A stretch of DNA of 64,000 bases from Bordetella parapertussis (GCA_945873925.1 CAMCES010000001.1:62001-126000); one strand, 5' to 3'; positions 35,569 through 45,313 are shown, counted from the first letter of the stretch. Made by a program: numbers and translations. The notes: generated by a model not told the origin, from the letters alone.

Positions 35569-36169
35569 ACAGTCTTCCCTGAATTGGGATGGTCCAGTAT
35601 TGCTCGCCGGCGTTGACGAGGCAGGACGTGGGCCTTTGGCTGGCCCCGTGTTTGCCGCGGCGGTGATTTTGGATGAATTACACCCCATTCCTGGTTTGGC
35701 TGACTCCAAACAATTGACCCCAAGAAAACGATCCCAACTTTATGGATTGATCAAATCCCAGTCGCTTTGCTGTTCAGTTGGCCAAAGCTCAGTGGAGGAA
35801 ATTGATCGGCTCAATATATTGCAGGCCACCATGCTTGCCATGCAACGTGCAATAAATGGTTTGCGTTTGAGGCCAGGCAAAGTCTTGGTTGATGGAAATC
35901 GATTGCCTGTGCTGGATGTTTTGGCTGAAGCTGTAATCAAAGGTGATACCAAATTCAAATGTATTTCTGCAGCTTCCATCGTTGCCAAGGTGGAACGTGA
36001 TCTCTGGTGTGAATCCATTGACAAAAGTCTTCCTGGCTACGGCTTTGCGCAACACAAAGGGTACGGTACCCAACTGCATATGGAGGCACTTCGTCGATTG
36101 GGTCCAACGGTTTGGCACCGTAAAAGTTTTGCACCTGTTTCCCTGTTGCTTAGCGCTTCTGCAAAATGA
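35540..36169 (+). CDS. rnhB: Ribonuclease HII
   Basis: Removes ribonucleotides from DNA. The metal-binding DEAGRGPLAGPV (Asp26, Glu27), KVLVDGN and the CISAASIVAKVERD segment are present in a 209-residue protein. It starts at ATG 35540, inside the end of lpxB, and overlaps the following methyltransferase gene by 4 bases. The lpxB-rnhB overlap is larger than usual, but both proteins are full length. Confidence 0.95.
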   Translation: MRSRKFLSAKQSSLNWDGPVLLAGVDEAGRGPLAGPVFAAAVILDELHPIPGLADSKQLTPRKRSQLYGLIKSQSLCCSVGQSSVEEIDRLNILQATMLAMQRAINGLRLRPGKVLVDGNRLPVLDVLAEAVIKGDTKFKCISAASIVAKVERDLWCESIDKSLPGYGFAQHKGYGTQLHMEALRRLGPTVWHRKSFAPVSLLLSASAK

Positions 36170-36951
36170 TCAAGCGCATTCAATCCAAAGACAACCCTTG
36201 GTTCAAAAAACTCAAGCAACTGAGCATAGACAACACCGCTTACCGTTTGCAAGGGAGGTTATGGATTGAAGGAGACCACCTTTGTTTGGCAGCCATTGAG
36301 CGGGGATGGAGATTTTGCCAATTGGTCTTTGTTGACACTGTTGATCCATCTGTGGTGGCGCAATGGCAGTTCAACAGTGATGAAATTATTTTCATACCTC
36401 AAGCCATGATGGAGAGCTTGAGCTCTTTGCCTTCTCACACTTGGGTAGGAGGGGTTGTGGGGTTGCCCCAGGCCTTGAGTCTGTCCTACGCAGTGAACAC
36501 CCTTGTATTGGATGGCGTTCAAGACCCTGGCAATGCAGGTGCGATTTTGCGCAGTGCAGCAGCGTTCGGGTTTAAACAGGTGGTGACTACCAAAGGCAGT
36601 GCTGCCTTGTGGTCTAGCAAGGTGGTTCGTGCAGGGATGGGAGCTCATTTTGGCCTGTCTATTTTGGAGTCCGTGGACATTTCACACTTAGTCCAATCAA
36701 ACCTGCCTGTTTATGTCACGAGCTCACATCAAGGCAGTTGGCTTCATGAATTATCCTCTACCCAATCCATTGAGACACCTTGTATCTGGGTGATGGGACA
36801 TGAGGGTCATGGCATATCAAATACTTGGATGACCCACAATGTGCGAGTTGTTCGCATCCTCCAACCGGGCGGTGAAGAATCACTCAATGTTGCTGCTGCG
36901 GCAGCCATTTGCATGCATGCCACGGTCACTCAGACGATCAAAACGAAGTGA
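36166..36951 (+). CDS. SpoU-family RNA 2'-O-methyltransferase
   Basis: TrmH/SpoU-type methyltransferase of 261 residues. The N-terminal part (about 1-105) resembles the L30e-like substrate-binding domain. The catalytic SPOUT knot shows motif 1 LVLDGVQDPGNAGAILRSA, motif 2 WVMGHEGHGIS and motif 3 PGGEESLNVAAAAAICM. rRNA is the likeliest target (RlmB or TsnR type), but the exact nucleotide cannot be read from sequence. It starts in the rnhB stop and ends the long superoperon. Confidence 0.88.
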   Translation: MIKRIQSKDNPWFKKLKQLSIDNTAYRLQGRLWIEGDHLCLAAIERGWRFCQLVFVDTVDPSVVAQWQFNSDEIIFIPQAMMESLSSLPSHTWVGGVVGLPQALSLSYAVNTLVLDGVQDPGNAGAILRSAAAFGFKQVVTTKGSAALWSSKVVRAGMGAHFGLSILESVDISHLVQSNLPVYVTSSHQGSWLHELSSTQSIETPCIWVMGHEGHGISNTWMTHNVRVVRILQPGGEESLNVAAAAAICMHATVTQTIKTK

Positions 36952-36978
36952 AGTCGATTGCTGGATCTTTTGGACGGC

Positions 36979-36984
36979 TATAAT
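36979..36984 (+). promoter_or_regulatory. Consensus -10 element, probable carAB promoter
   Basis: A perfect TATAAT lies 121 bases before the carA start, after the end of the methyltransferase gene. The -35 is poor (TTGCTG at 36958-36963 with 15-base spacing). The roughly 110-base leader shows no clear terminator or leader peptide. Confidence 0.5.
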
Positions 36985-37104
36985 CAATCAGTTTAATAAC
37001 AACCGCACGCCCTTCGCTCGATAAAAAAAGCCAATCCCCTTGTTGAGCAGCCAAAGAAAAGGCATCTTTATCACTTGGGGCGTCACCGAAACTCGGAGAT
37101 CTGA

Positions 37105-38277
37105 GTGCTTTTGTCTCTTCAGGGAAAATCCCCTCCGGCTTTACTTGCACTGGCAGATGGCACTGTGTTCGTTGGTCAGTCTATTGGTTACCCAGGCCAT
37201 GCAATCGGAGAGCTTGTTTTCAATACCTCAATGACGGGGTATCAAGAAATTCTGACAGATCCCAGTTACAGCCGACAACTTGTCACGCTGACATACCCAC
37301 ACATTGGTAGCTACGGTGTTTGCGATGATGATGCTGAATCTGATCAAGTACATGCAGCTGGTCTGATCATGAGAAGCTTGCCTTTGCGTCATTCAAATTT
37401 TCGAGCGCAAAGTGATTTGACAAACTATTTAAAGAAAAATAAATCAGTTGCAATTGCTGAAATAGATACACGTAAACTTACCCGACACCTTCGTGAACAT
37501 GGTTCTCAAAACGGCGCTTTGGTTGCCTTGGCTTGGGGTGAATCGGTCACCCCTGAAAATATGGCGGCTGCGATTGAGTTGGCCAAATCAGCCCCCTCCA
37601 TGTCAGGCTTGGACTTGGCCAAAGAGGTAAGCGTTCATCAGTCTTATCCATGGCACGAAACCGAATGGATCTTGGGGCATGGCTATGGAAAAGTGGCTAG
37701 CCCCAAACACCATGTGGTTGCATACGATTTCGGTGTCAAAAGAAATATCTTGCGCATGTTGGCTACCCGGGGCTGCAAAGTGACCGTTGTGCCTGCAAAG
37801 ACCTCTGCCGACGAGGTGTTGAAACTCAATCCAGACGGTGTTTTTTTGTCGAATGGTCCGGGAGACCCAGGCCCATGTGATTACGCTATCAGAGCCACTC
37901 AAGATTTATTGGATAAAAAAATGCCTTTGTTTGGCATTTGCCTGGGCCATCAAATTTTGGCTCTGGCCAGTGGCGCAAAGACTTACAAAATGAAATTTGG
38001 ACACCACGGCGCAAACCATCCGGTCAAAGATTTGGATACTGGACGGGTGTCCATCACCAGCCAAAATCATGGCTTTGCGGTAGATGAAAAGTCCTTGCCT
38101 GGTCATGTCAGGGCCACGCATACCAGTTTATTTGACAACAGTTTGCAAGGACTTGAGTTGACGAGTCATCAAGCATTCAGCTTCCAGGGGCACCCAGAGG
38201 CGTCCCCCGGACCGCATGACATTGGATACCTCTTTGATCGTTTTATCCTTTCCATGGCGACGGCAAATCATGGCTAA
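37105..38277 (+). CDS. carA: Carbamoyl-phosphate synthase small subunit
   Basis: Glutaminase subunit that supplies ammonia to CarB for arginine and pyrimidine synthesis. N-terminal domain LALADGTVFVGQSIG and FNTSMTGYQEIL; class I glutamine amidotransferase domain with nucleophile Cys in LFGICLGHQIL and the His/Glu pair in FQGHPEASPG. It has 390 residues from GTG 37105, preceded by GGAGAT. It overlaps carB by 8 bases. Confidence 0.97.
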   Translation: MLLSLQGKSPPALLALADGTVFVGQSIGYPGHAIGELVFNTSMTGYQEILTDPSYSRQLVTLTYPHIGSYGVCDDDAESDQVHAAGLIMRSLPLRHSNFRAQSDLTNYLKKNKSVAIAEIDTRKLTRHLREHGSQNGALVALAWGESVTPENMAAAIELAKSAPSMSGLDLAKEVSVHQSYPWHETEWILGHGYGKVASPKHHVVAYDFGVKRNILRMLATRGCKVTVVPAKTSADEVLKLNPDGVFLSNGPGDPGPCDYAIRATQDLLDKKMPLFGICLGHQILALASGAKTYKMKFGHHGANHPVKDLDTGRVSITSQNHGFAVDEKSLPGHVRATHTSLFDNSLQGLELTSHQAFSFQGHPEASPGPHDIGYLFDRFILSMATANHG

Positions 38278-41200
38278 GCGGACCGATATTCAAACCATTC
38301 TTTTGATTGGTGCTGGCCCAATTGTGATTGGCCAAGCATGTGAATTTGATTATTCCGGTGTTCAGGCTTGCAAAGCTTTAAGGGAAGAAGGGTTTCGGGT
38401 TATTTTGATCAACAGCAACCCTGCAACGATCATGACTGATCCTGCAACGGCAGATGTAACCTATATCGAGCCAATCACTTGGAAAACAGTCGAAAAAATC
38501 ATTGCCAAGGAAAAGCCAGATGCTATTTTGCCCACCATGGGCGGACAAACCGCGCTGAACTGTGCTTTGGATTTGTGGCACAACGGCGTTCTCGAGAAAT
38601 ACCACGGGGCTTTCACCGGCAAGCCCATTGAATTGATTGGCGCTACCCCTGAAGCCATTGACAAGGCAGAAGACAGGTTGAAGTTCAAAGATGCCATGAC
38701 CAAAATCGGGCTCGGCTCTGCGCGCTCGGGCATCGCCCATGGCTTGGATGATGCCTGGGCGGTCCAAAAGACGGTTGGTTTCCCAGTTGTGATTCGTCCC
38801 AGTTTTACTTTGGGTGGCACGGGGGGAGGCATTGCATACAACGCAGAAGAATTTGAAGACATTTGCAAGCGTGGATTGGACGCGTCCCCGACCAATGAAC
38901 TCTTGATCGAAGAATCTTTGTTGGGTTGGAAAGAGTTCGAAATGGAAGTTGTCCGTGACAAAGCCGACAATTGCATCATTGTTTGCTCTATTGAAAACTT
39001 AGACCCAATGGGCGTTCACACGGGTGACTCGATCACTGTGGCGCCTGCACAAACACTGACAGACAAGGAATACCAAATATTGCGCAACGCAAGTCTTGCA
39101 GTTTTGCGCGAAATTGGTGTCAATACAGGCGGATCCAACGTTCAATTTGCCATCAATCCGTTGGATGGACGCATGGTGGTGATCGAGATGAATCCAAGGG
39201 TCTCTCGTTCCTCTGCACTGGCCTCCAAGGCGACAGGGTTTCCCATTGCCAAGGTAGCTGCCAAATTGGCTGTTGGCTTTACCCTCGATGAATTGCTCAA
39301 CGACATCACTGGTGGAGCAACGCCTGCCAGTTTTGAGCCAAGTATCGATTACGTTGTCACCAAAATTCCCCGATTTGCATTTGAAAAATTCCCCACCGCA
39401 GACAGCCGCCTGACCACCCAAATGAAATCTGTTGGCGAAGTCATGGCCATAGGAAGAACATTTCAAGAATCCTTTCAAAAGGCCTTACGTGGTCTCGAGG
39501 TCGGTGTGGATGGCATGAATGAAAAAACCCAAGACCGAGAGGTATTGGAAAAAGAACTTGGCGCTCCCGGTCCTGAAAGGATTTGGTATGTTGGAGACGC
39601 TTTTGCGCTTGGCATGGGTGTGGATGAAGTGCATGACTTGACTCGCATCGACCCATGGTTTTTGGTTCAGATTGAAGAAATCGTAAAAATTGAACTGGAA
39701 TTGGAGCAGTATGTCTTGACTGACATCACCCGTGCTGAATTGCTGTTGCTCAAACAAAAGGGGTTTTCTGACCGCCGCTTGGCCAAGCAACTTAAAACCA
39801 ATGAACAAGCAGTGAGAGAAGCCCGCCATGCCTTGAACATCCGACCGGTCTATAAGCGTGTGGATACCTGTGCGGCTGAATTTGCAACTCGTACCGCTTA
39901 CATGTACTCGACTTATGAAACCGAGTGCGAATCTGAGCCAACACAAAAGCAAAAAATCATGGTGTTGGGTGGTGGTCCCAATCGGATAGGACAGGGCATT
40001 GAATTTGATTATTGCTGCGTTCATGCGGCTCTTGCCATGCGTGAGGATGGCTACGAAACCATCATGGTCAATTGCAATCCTGAAACCGTTTCCACAGATT
40101 ACGACACCAGCGATCGCTTGTACTTTGAGCCGTTGACACTGGAAGATGTTTTGGAGATTGTTGACAAAGAAAAACCCCTGGGCGTGATTGTTCAGTATGG
40201 GGGACAAACGCCTTTGAAACTGGCCTTGGGCCTTGAAGCAGCGGGCGTTCCCATCATTGGTACTTCGCCAGACATGATTGACGCAGCAGAGGACAGGGAA
40301 CGTTTTCAGCAGTTGCTACACCAATTGGGTTTGCTTCAACCGCCCAACGCTACAGCCAGAACCGAACCTGAGGCGTTGACAAAAGCATTGGAATTGGGTT
40401 ATCCGTTGGTTGTACGACCCAGTTATGTGTTGGGCGGCCGTGCCATGGAAATCGTCCATGAACAAAGAGACCTCGAACGTTATATGCGCGAGGCCGTCAA
40501 AGTCAGCCATGATTCGCCGGTATTGCTTGACCGTTTTTTGAGCGATGCCATTGAATGTGATGTGGATGCCATTTGTGATGGCAAAGATGTTTTTATCGGC
40601 GGTGTGATGGAGCACATTGAGCAAGCAGGGGTCCACAGCGGAGATTCCGCCTGTTCCTTGCCCCCGTATTCTCTGTCGCCTGAAACAGTGCTAGATCTCA
40701 AGCGCCATACCGCTGCCATGGCACGTGGATTGAACGTGGTGGGGTTGATGAATGTGCAATTTGCGATTCAGCATCTAAACGGCCAAGACATCATTTATGT
40801 TCTTGAAGTCAATCCTCGGGCCAGCAGGACTGTGCCTTTTGTCAGCAAGGCCACAGGCATTCAGCTGGCAAAAGTTGCTGCACGCTGCATGGTTGGGCAA
40901 AGCTTGAAATCTCAAGGTGTTGATAAAGAGGTTATTCCTCCATTTTTCAGTGTCAAAGAGGCGGTTTTTCCTTTTGTGAAATTTCCGGGCGTCGACACCA
41001 TTTTGGGCCCTGAAATGAAGTCGACCGGTGAGGTGATGGGCATCGGTAAATCATTTGGCGAGGCTTTTGTAAAAAGCCAGTTGGCTGCTGGTACAAAGTT
41101 GCCACGTTCTTCAGGCCCTGTGCGTAAGGTGTTTCTGACAGTTAAAAATGCTGATAAAGAGCGTGCTGTGTTGTTGGCAAAAAATCTGATTCACTTAGGG

Positions 41201-41524
41201 TTTGATTTGGTCGCTACAAAGGGTACCGCCGCAGCCATAAAAGCAGCTGGGTTAGCGGTCAGTCCGGTGAACAAAGTCACGGAAGGTCGCCCTCATGTGG
41301 TTGACATGATTAAAAACAATGAAATTGCACTCGTCATCAACACGGTAGAGGAACGAAGAAACGCGATTGCAGACTCAAGGCAAATTCGTACCTCATCTTT
41401 GATGGCCCGTGTCACAACTTTCACCACTATTGCCGGCGCCGAAGCAGCAGTAGAGGGCATGAAGTACATGGACAATTTGGACGTTTATTCTGTTCAAGAA
41501 CTTCATCAACAATTGACCCATTGA
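38270..41524 (+). CDS. carB: Carbamoyl-phosphate synthase large subunit
   Basis: Makes carbamoyl phosphate from bicarbonate, ammonia and two ATP. Two homologous ATP-grasp halves start at ILLIGAGPIVIGQACEFDY and IMVLGGGPNRIGQGIEFDY; the oligomerisation domain lies between them and the C-terminal MGS-like allosteric domain (about 945-1084) binds UMP/ornithine in the family. It has 1084 residues from ATG 38270. The start lies inside the last codons of carA, so the two subunits are translationally coupled. Confidence 0.98.
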   Translation: MAKRTDIQTILLIGAGPIVIGQACEFDYSGVQACKALREEGFRVILINSNPATIMTDPATADVTYIEPITWKTVEKIIAKEKPDAILPTMGGQTALNCALDLWHNGVLEKYHGAFTGKPIELIGATPEAIDKAEDRLKFKDAMTKIGLGSARSGIAHGLDDAWAVQKTVGFPVVIRPSFTLGGTGGGIAYNAEEFEDICKRGLDASPTNELLIEESLLGWKEFEMEVVRDKADNCIIVCSIENLDPMGVHTGDSITVAPAQTLTDKEYQILRNASLAVLREIGVNTGGSNVQFAINPLDGRMVVIEMNPRVSRSSALASKATGFPIAKVAAKLAVGFTLDELLNDITGGATPASFEPSIDYVVTKIPRFAFEKFPTADSRLTTQMKSVGEVMAIGRTFQESFQKALRGLEVGVDGMNEKTQDREVLEKELGAPGPERIWYVGDAFALGMGVDEVHDLTRIDPWFLVQIEEIVKIELELEQYVLTDITRAELLLLKQKGFSDRRLAKQLKTNEQAVREARHALNIRPVYKRVDTCAAEFATRTAYMYSTYETECESEPTQKQKIMVLGGGPNRIGQGIEFDYCCVHAALAMREDGYETIMVNCNPETVSTDYDTSDRLYFEPLTLEDVLEIVDKEKPLGVIVQYGGQTPLKLALGLEAAGVPIIGTSPDMIDAAEDRERFQQLLHQLGLLQPPNATARTEPEALTKALELGYPLVVRPSYVLGGRAMEIVHEQRDLERYMREAVKVSHDSPVLLDRFLSDAIECDVDAICDGKDVFIGGVMEHIEQAGVHSGDSACSLPPYSLSPETVLDLKRHTAAMARGLNVVGLMNVQFAIQHLNGQDIIYVLEVNPRASRTVPFVSKATGIQLAKVAARCMVGQSLKSQGVDKEVIPPFFSVKEAVFPFVKFPGVDTILGPEMKSTGEVMGIGKSFGEAFVKSQLAAGTKLPRSSGPVRKVFLTVKNADKERAVLLAKNLIHLGFDLVATKGTAAAIKAAGLAVSPVNKVTEGRPHVVDMIKNNEIALVINTVEERRNAIADSRQIRTSSLMARVTTFTTIAGAEAAVEGMKYMDNLDVYSVQELHQQLTH

Positions 41525-41547
41525 TTTCTACCCAATCTTTTATCACC

Positions 41548-42024
41548 ATGGCAACCATACCAATCACCAAAACTGGTTCTGAAAAACTCAAGCATGAACT
41601 GCACACTTTGAAGACTGTGGACAGACCTTGGGTGATCAATGCCATTGCAGAAGCCAGAGCCCAAGGGGACCTGAGTGAAAACGCTGAATACGATGCAGCC
41701 AAAGACAGACAAGGCTTTATTGAAGGACGCATACAAGAGATAGAGAGCAAATTGTCAATGTCTCAAATCATTGATCCTTCAACGCTGGACGCGGGTGGTC
41801 GGGTGGTGTTTGGTGCAACTGTCGAACTCGAGGACGAAGCATCTGGCGAGTCCGTGACGTACCAAATTGTGGGGGAAGATGAGGCTGATTTGAAGCTTGG
41901 CTTGATCAATATCAGCAGCCCAATCGCTCGCGCATTGATTGGCAAAGAAGAGGGCGATGTGGCTAGCGTACAGGCGCCTGGTGGCATCAAAAAATATGAA
42001 ATCGTGAAGGTTTCATACCTTTGA
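41548..42024 (+). CDS. greA: Transcription elongation factor GreA
   Basis: Rescues backtracked RNA polymerase by stimulating transcript cleavage. The N-terminal coiled coil (about 1-75) carries the acidic tip EARAQGDLSENAEYDAAK, and the C-terminal FKBP-like domain ends in APGGIKKYEIVKVSYL. It has 158 residues from ATG 41548. It lies 23 bases after carB and is convergent with yhbY with only 2 bases between. Confidence 0.96.
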   Translation: MATIPITKTGSEKLKHELHTLKTVDRPWVINAIAEARAQGDLSENAEYDAAKDRQGFIEGRIQEIESKLSMSQIIDPSTLDAGGRVVFGATVELEDEASGESVTYQIVGEDEADLKLGLINISSPIARALIGKEEGDVASVQAPGGIKKYEIVKVSYL

Positions 42025-42026
42025 CT

Positions 42027-42503
42027 TTAGGAGTTTTGCGAAGACTTCTTGACAGACTTTAGCTTGGGTTTAGCGCGTTTGATTTGACCACCGGCAGCGA
42101 GTCGCTGGTTCCCCAGCACCTTGACGAGAGTCATCTCCGGGCGTTGACCACCACGGCTGCTGTATTTCAACACCTTGAATTCGCGGGGCCCAGGCATTCG
42201 ATCCTCATCCATTTTTTTGGCTTTTGTTGCTTGGGGCCGCCACAATACCAAGAGTTTTCCAATGTGCTGTATCGGTGCTGCGTTCAGTTGATCTGCCAAG
42301 CTGAGCAAAATGATTTCCCGCGATTGCCGATCCTCACTCAGAACACGAATTTTGATCAACCCATGGGCGTTGAGGGCGAGATCGGTTTCTTTGACAACTG
42401 CTGCGGACAGCCCATCATTTCCAATCATGACCACTGGGTCAAGATGATGAGCCATGGCGCGGTGAATTTTTCGTTCAGAAGGTGTGAGTTGGATAGATGG
42501 CAT
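42027..42503 (-). CDS. yhbY: YhbY-family RNA-binding protein (CRM domain)
   Basis: CRM-domain protein associated with the pre-50S ribosome. The domain (about 3-98) shows LTPSERKIHRAMAHHLDPVV, IGNDGLS and the GKLLVLWRP end. Residues 99-158 are a basic, probably disordered tail rich in Lys and Arg. It is divergent from rlmE, an rRNA methyltransferase acting on the same subunit, with a 33-base gap. In relatives a DUF4149 gene often lies between greA and yhbY; none is here. Confidence 0.85.
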   Translation of the reverse strand: MPSIQLTPSERKIHRAMAHHLDPVVMIGNDGLSAAVVKETDLALNAHGLIKIRVLSEDRQSREIILLSLADQLNAAPIQHIGKLLVLWRPQATKAKKMDEDRMPGPREFKVLKYSSRGGQRPEMTLVKVLGNQRLAAGGQIKRAKPKLKSVKKSSQNS

Positions 42504-42536
42504 GGGATATTATCTTCTCAGTCAAAGGGTTGCGCG

Positions 42537-43199
42537 TTGAAAGTAAAAACACAAAGTAAAAAAGTCAATAAGTCATGGTTGAATGATCATGTCAATGATC
42601 CCTATGTCAAATTGGCTCAAAAAGAAGCTTATCGAGCCAGGGCTGCATACAAGCTCAAAGAAATTGACGAAGTGTTTGGCCTTTTCAAGCCAGGAATGGT
42701 GGTTGTGGATCTGGGTAGCTCACCCGGCGCCTGGAGCCAGTATGTCAGACGCCGCATGGCGTCAAACGGTGCAGTCACTGGCGGTCTTGATGCCACCTTG
42801 TTGGCTTTGGACATGCTGCCCATGTTGCCCATCGACGGTGTCACCTTCTTACAAGGGGATTTTCGGGAGGTTGAAGTCATGCAGAAATTGGAAATGCATC
42901 TGCAAGGCAGACGCGTTGATGTTGTTATTTCAGACATGGCGCCCAATTTGTCCGGTATTGCATCCGCAGATGCGGCGCGCATGTTCAACTTGGTTGAGTT
43001 GGCTGTTGATTTTTGCGTCCACCATTTGCATCCCAAAGGCGCTTTGGTGGCAAAAGTTTTTCATGGTGGAGGCTATCAAGAGATGGTTGATTTGTTTGAC
43101 CGACATTTTGTACACGCAAAGTCTTTTAAACCCAAAGCGAGCAGGGATAAATCAGCTGAGAATTTTCTGATCGGACGTGCGCTTAAACTCTCTGTTTGA
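42537..43199 (+). CDS. rlmE: 23S rRNA (uridine-2'-O-)-methyltransferase RlmE (FtsJ/RrmJ)
   Basis: Methylates the A-loop uridine of 23S rRNA late in 50S assembly. SAM loop VVDLGSSPGAWSQY, catalytic K-D-K-E residues in the YVKLAQKEAYRARAAYKL region, SDMAPNLSG and the LVAKVFHGGGY segment. The start is TTG 42537 with AAGGG eight bases upstream, giving 220 residues; the longer open frame upstream is antisense to yhbY. It belongs to the widely conserved rlmE-ftsH pair. Confidence 0.95.
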   Translation: MKVKTQSKKVNKSWLNDHVNDPYVKLAQKEAYRARAAYKLKEIDEVFGLFKPGMVVVDLGSSPGAWSQYVRRRMASNGAVTGGLDATLLALDMLPMLPIDGVTFLQGDFREVEVMQKLEMHLQGRRVDVVISDMAPNLSGIASADAARMFNLVELAVDFCVHHLHPKGALVAKVFHGGGYQEMVDLFDRHFVHAKSFKPKASRDKSAENFLIGRALKLSV

Positions 43200-43270
43200 A
43201 AAAATGAGTACTAATATTTTCGTTTAGGCGCCTCTTGCAACCAGTCTGTTGAGGGGGGCAGAAGGACTTC

Positions 43271-43384
43271 ATGATGCTTCTTCAGCGTTCGTATTTGTTT
43301 AAAACACTTTGGGCGAAAGGTTGTCTTGAAAAGCCTAAAATGATCACAAGCTTTGTTGTTGGCATACCGTCAAAACATGCATAA
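43271..43384 (+). CDS. Possible 37-residue leader ORF upstream of ftsH
   Basis: Short ORF with a good ribosome site (GAAGGA five bases before ATG 43271; second ATG directly after) that ends 12 bases before the ftsH TTG start. The product begins MMLLQRSYLFKTLWAKG and ends in GIPSKHA; I know no homologue. It fills most of the 197-base gap between rlmE and ftsH. It could be a regulatory upstream peptide coupled to the weak ftsH start, or chance. Confidence 0.25.
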   Translation: MMLLQRSYLFKTLWAKGCLEKPKMITSFVVGIPSKHA

Positions 43385-43396
43385 CTGGAGTTCCCC

Positions 43397-45313
43397 TTGA
43401 ACAATCCTTGGTTTTCTAAATTGGCCGTTTGGTTGGTGATAGCCTTGGTGCTCTTCACTGTTTTCAAACAGTTTGATTCTCGGGGGCAAGCTGGCGGTGG
43501 CTATTTGGCCTATTCGGATTTTCTTGAAGAGGTTCGAGGCAATCGCATCAAATCTGCCACCATCCAAGAAGGACAGGGCGGAACCGAAATCATTGCAACA
43601 ACCACGGATGACAGGAAAGTGCGAACCAACGCCACCTACCTTGACCGCGGTTTGGTCGGAGACTTGATTGCCAACAACGTTAAATTTGACGTAAAACCCC
43701 GCGAAGAAGGCTCACTGCTGATGACTTTGCTAGTGAGTTGGGGGCCCATGCTGCTGCTGATTGGTGTGTGGGTGTATTTCATGCGTCAAATGCAAGGCGG
43801 TGGCAAAGGGGGTGCATTCAGCTTTGGAAAAAGCAAAGCGCGAATGCTCGATGAAAACAACAACACCGTGACCTTCGCAGATGTTGCCGGTTGCGATGAA
43901 GCCAAAGAAGAGGTCAAAGAAGTTGTTGATTTCTTGAAGGATCCCCAAAAGTTTCAAAAGCTCGGTGGACGCATACCCCGCGGTTTGTTGCTTGTTGGCC
44001 CGCCTGGCACTGGTAAAACGCTGTTGGCAAAAGGCATTGCAGGTGAGGCCAAGGTGCCTTTTTTCAGTATTTCTGGCTCTGACTTTGTAGAGATGTTTGT
44101 GGGTGTTGGCGCAGCACGTGTGCGCGACATGTTTGAAAATGCTAAAAAAAATGCGCCTTGCATCATTTTTATCGACGAAATTGACGCAGTAGGTCGGCAA
44201 CGTGGTGCTGGTTTAGGTGGTGGCAACGACGAACGAGAGCAAACACTCAACCAAATGTTGGTTGAGATGGATGGCTTTGAGACAAACCTGGGAGTGATAG
44301 TGGTGGCAGCCACCAACCGTCCTGACATTTTGGACGCAGCACTGTTGAGACCAGGGCGTTTTGACAGGCAGGTTTACGTTACTTTGCCTGACATTCGTGG
44401 ACGCGAGCAAATTTTGAATGTGCACATGCGAAAAATTCCGGTTGGTCAGGATGTGTCCCCCGGTGTGATTGCCCGTGGTACACCTGGTATGAGTGGTGCT
44501 GATTTGGCGAACTTAACCAACGAAGCCGCTTTGATGGCTGCTCGTCGCAATGCACGTGTTGTCGAGATGCAGGATTTTGAAAAAGCCAAAGACAAAATCC
44601 TGATGGGCCCTGAGCGCAAAAGCATGGTTATGCCCGAAGAGGAGCGTCGAAATACTGCTTACCACGAATCAGGTCACGCCCTGATTGGAAAGCTTTTGCC
44701 TAAATGCGATCCTGTCCACAAGGTCACCATCATTCCACGCGGCCGAGCACTGGGTGTCACCATGAGTCTACCGGTGGCAGATCGCTACAGTTACGACCGA
44801 ACTTTCATGTTGAACCAAATCAGCATGTTGTTTGGTGGACGCATAGCCGAAGAGGTGTTCATGGACCAAATGACAACCGGTGCATCGAATGATTTTGAGC
44901 GTGCCACGCAAATCGCGCGTGACATGGTGATGCGTTACGGAATGTCAGAAGCACTTGGGCCAATGGTTTATGCTGAAAACGAAGGCGAAGTTTTCTTGGG
45001 TCGTTCGGTGACCAAAACAACCAATATGAGCGAATCAACCATGAAGAAGGTTGATGACGAAGTCAGAAACATCATTGATGCCCAATACAGTTTGGCCAGG
45101 CGGTTGATCGAAGAAAATGCAGACAAAATGCATGCAATGGCTAAGGCCTTGCTTGAGTGGGAAACCATCGACAGCGACCAATTGGATGACATCATGGCTG
45201 GACGCCCACCACGTCCGCCCAAGGACTGGACACCGCGTACACCTTCGTCTGGTGATGGCAACGGTGGGTCACCAGAGGGCGTTCAAGCCAATGCATCTCC
45301 ATCTGCGGCATGA
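43397..45313 (+). CDS. ftsH: ATP-dependent zinc metalloprotease FtsH
   Basis: Inner-membrane AAA protease that degrades LpxC, sigma-32 and misfolded membrane proteins. TM1 about 8-24, periplasmic domain, TM2 about 110-130, AAA module with Walker A GPPGTGKT (about residue 202) and Walker B IIFIDEIDAVG, second region of homology, then M41 protease with HESGH (about 423-427). It has 638 residues. The start is TTG 43397 with GGAG nine bases upstream. A sigma-32-like CTTGAA lies at 43325, but no matching -10. LPS control fits the lpx genes in this window. Confidence 0.97.
   Translation: MNNPWFSKLAVWLVIALVLFTVFKQFDSRGQAGGGYLAYSDFLEEVRGNRIKSATIQEGQGGTEIIATTTDDRKVRTNATYLDRGLVGDLIANNVKFDVKPREEGSLLMTLLVSWGPMLLLIGVWVYFMRQMQGGGKGGAFSFGKSKARMLDENNNTVTFADVAGCDEAKEEVKEVVDFLKDPQKFQKLGGRIPRGLLLVGPPGTGKTLLAKGIAGEAKVPFFSISGSDFVEMFVGVGAARVRDMFENAKKNAPCIIFIDEIDAVGRQRGAGLGGGNDEREQTLNQMLVEMDGFETNLGVIVVAATNRPDILDAALLRPGRFDRQVYVTLPDIRGREQILNVHMRKIPVGQDVSPGVIARGTPGMSGADLANLTNEAALMAARRNARVVEMQDFEKAKDKILMGPERKSMVMPEEERRNTAYHESGHALIGKLLPKCDPVHKVTIIPRGRALGVTMSLPVADRYSYDRTFMLNQISMLFGGRIAEEVFMDQMTTGASNDFERATQIARDMVMRYGMSEALGPMVYAENEGEVFLGRSVTKTTNMSESTMKKVDDEVRNIIDAQYSLARRLIEENADKMHAMAKALLEWETIDSDQLDDIMAGRPPRPPKDWTPRTPSSGDGNGGSPEGVQANASPSAA

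Noticed and set aside
36938..37150. A 70-codon minus-strand frame across the carA leader
   Set aside because: It overlaps the end of the methyltransferase gene, the TATAAT promoter and the carA start, with no ribosome site or homology.
42084..42536. Long N-terminal extension of the rlmE frame
   Set aside because: This part is antisense to yhbY; RlmE homology starts at the TTG at 42537.
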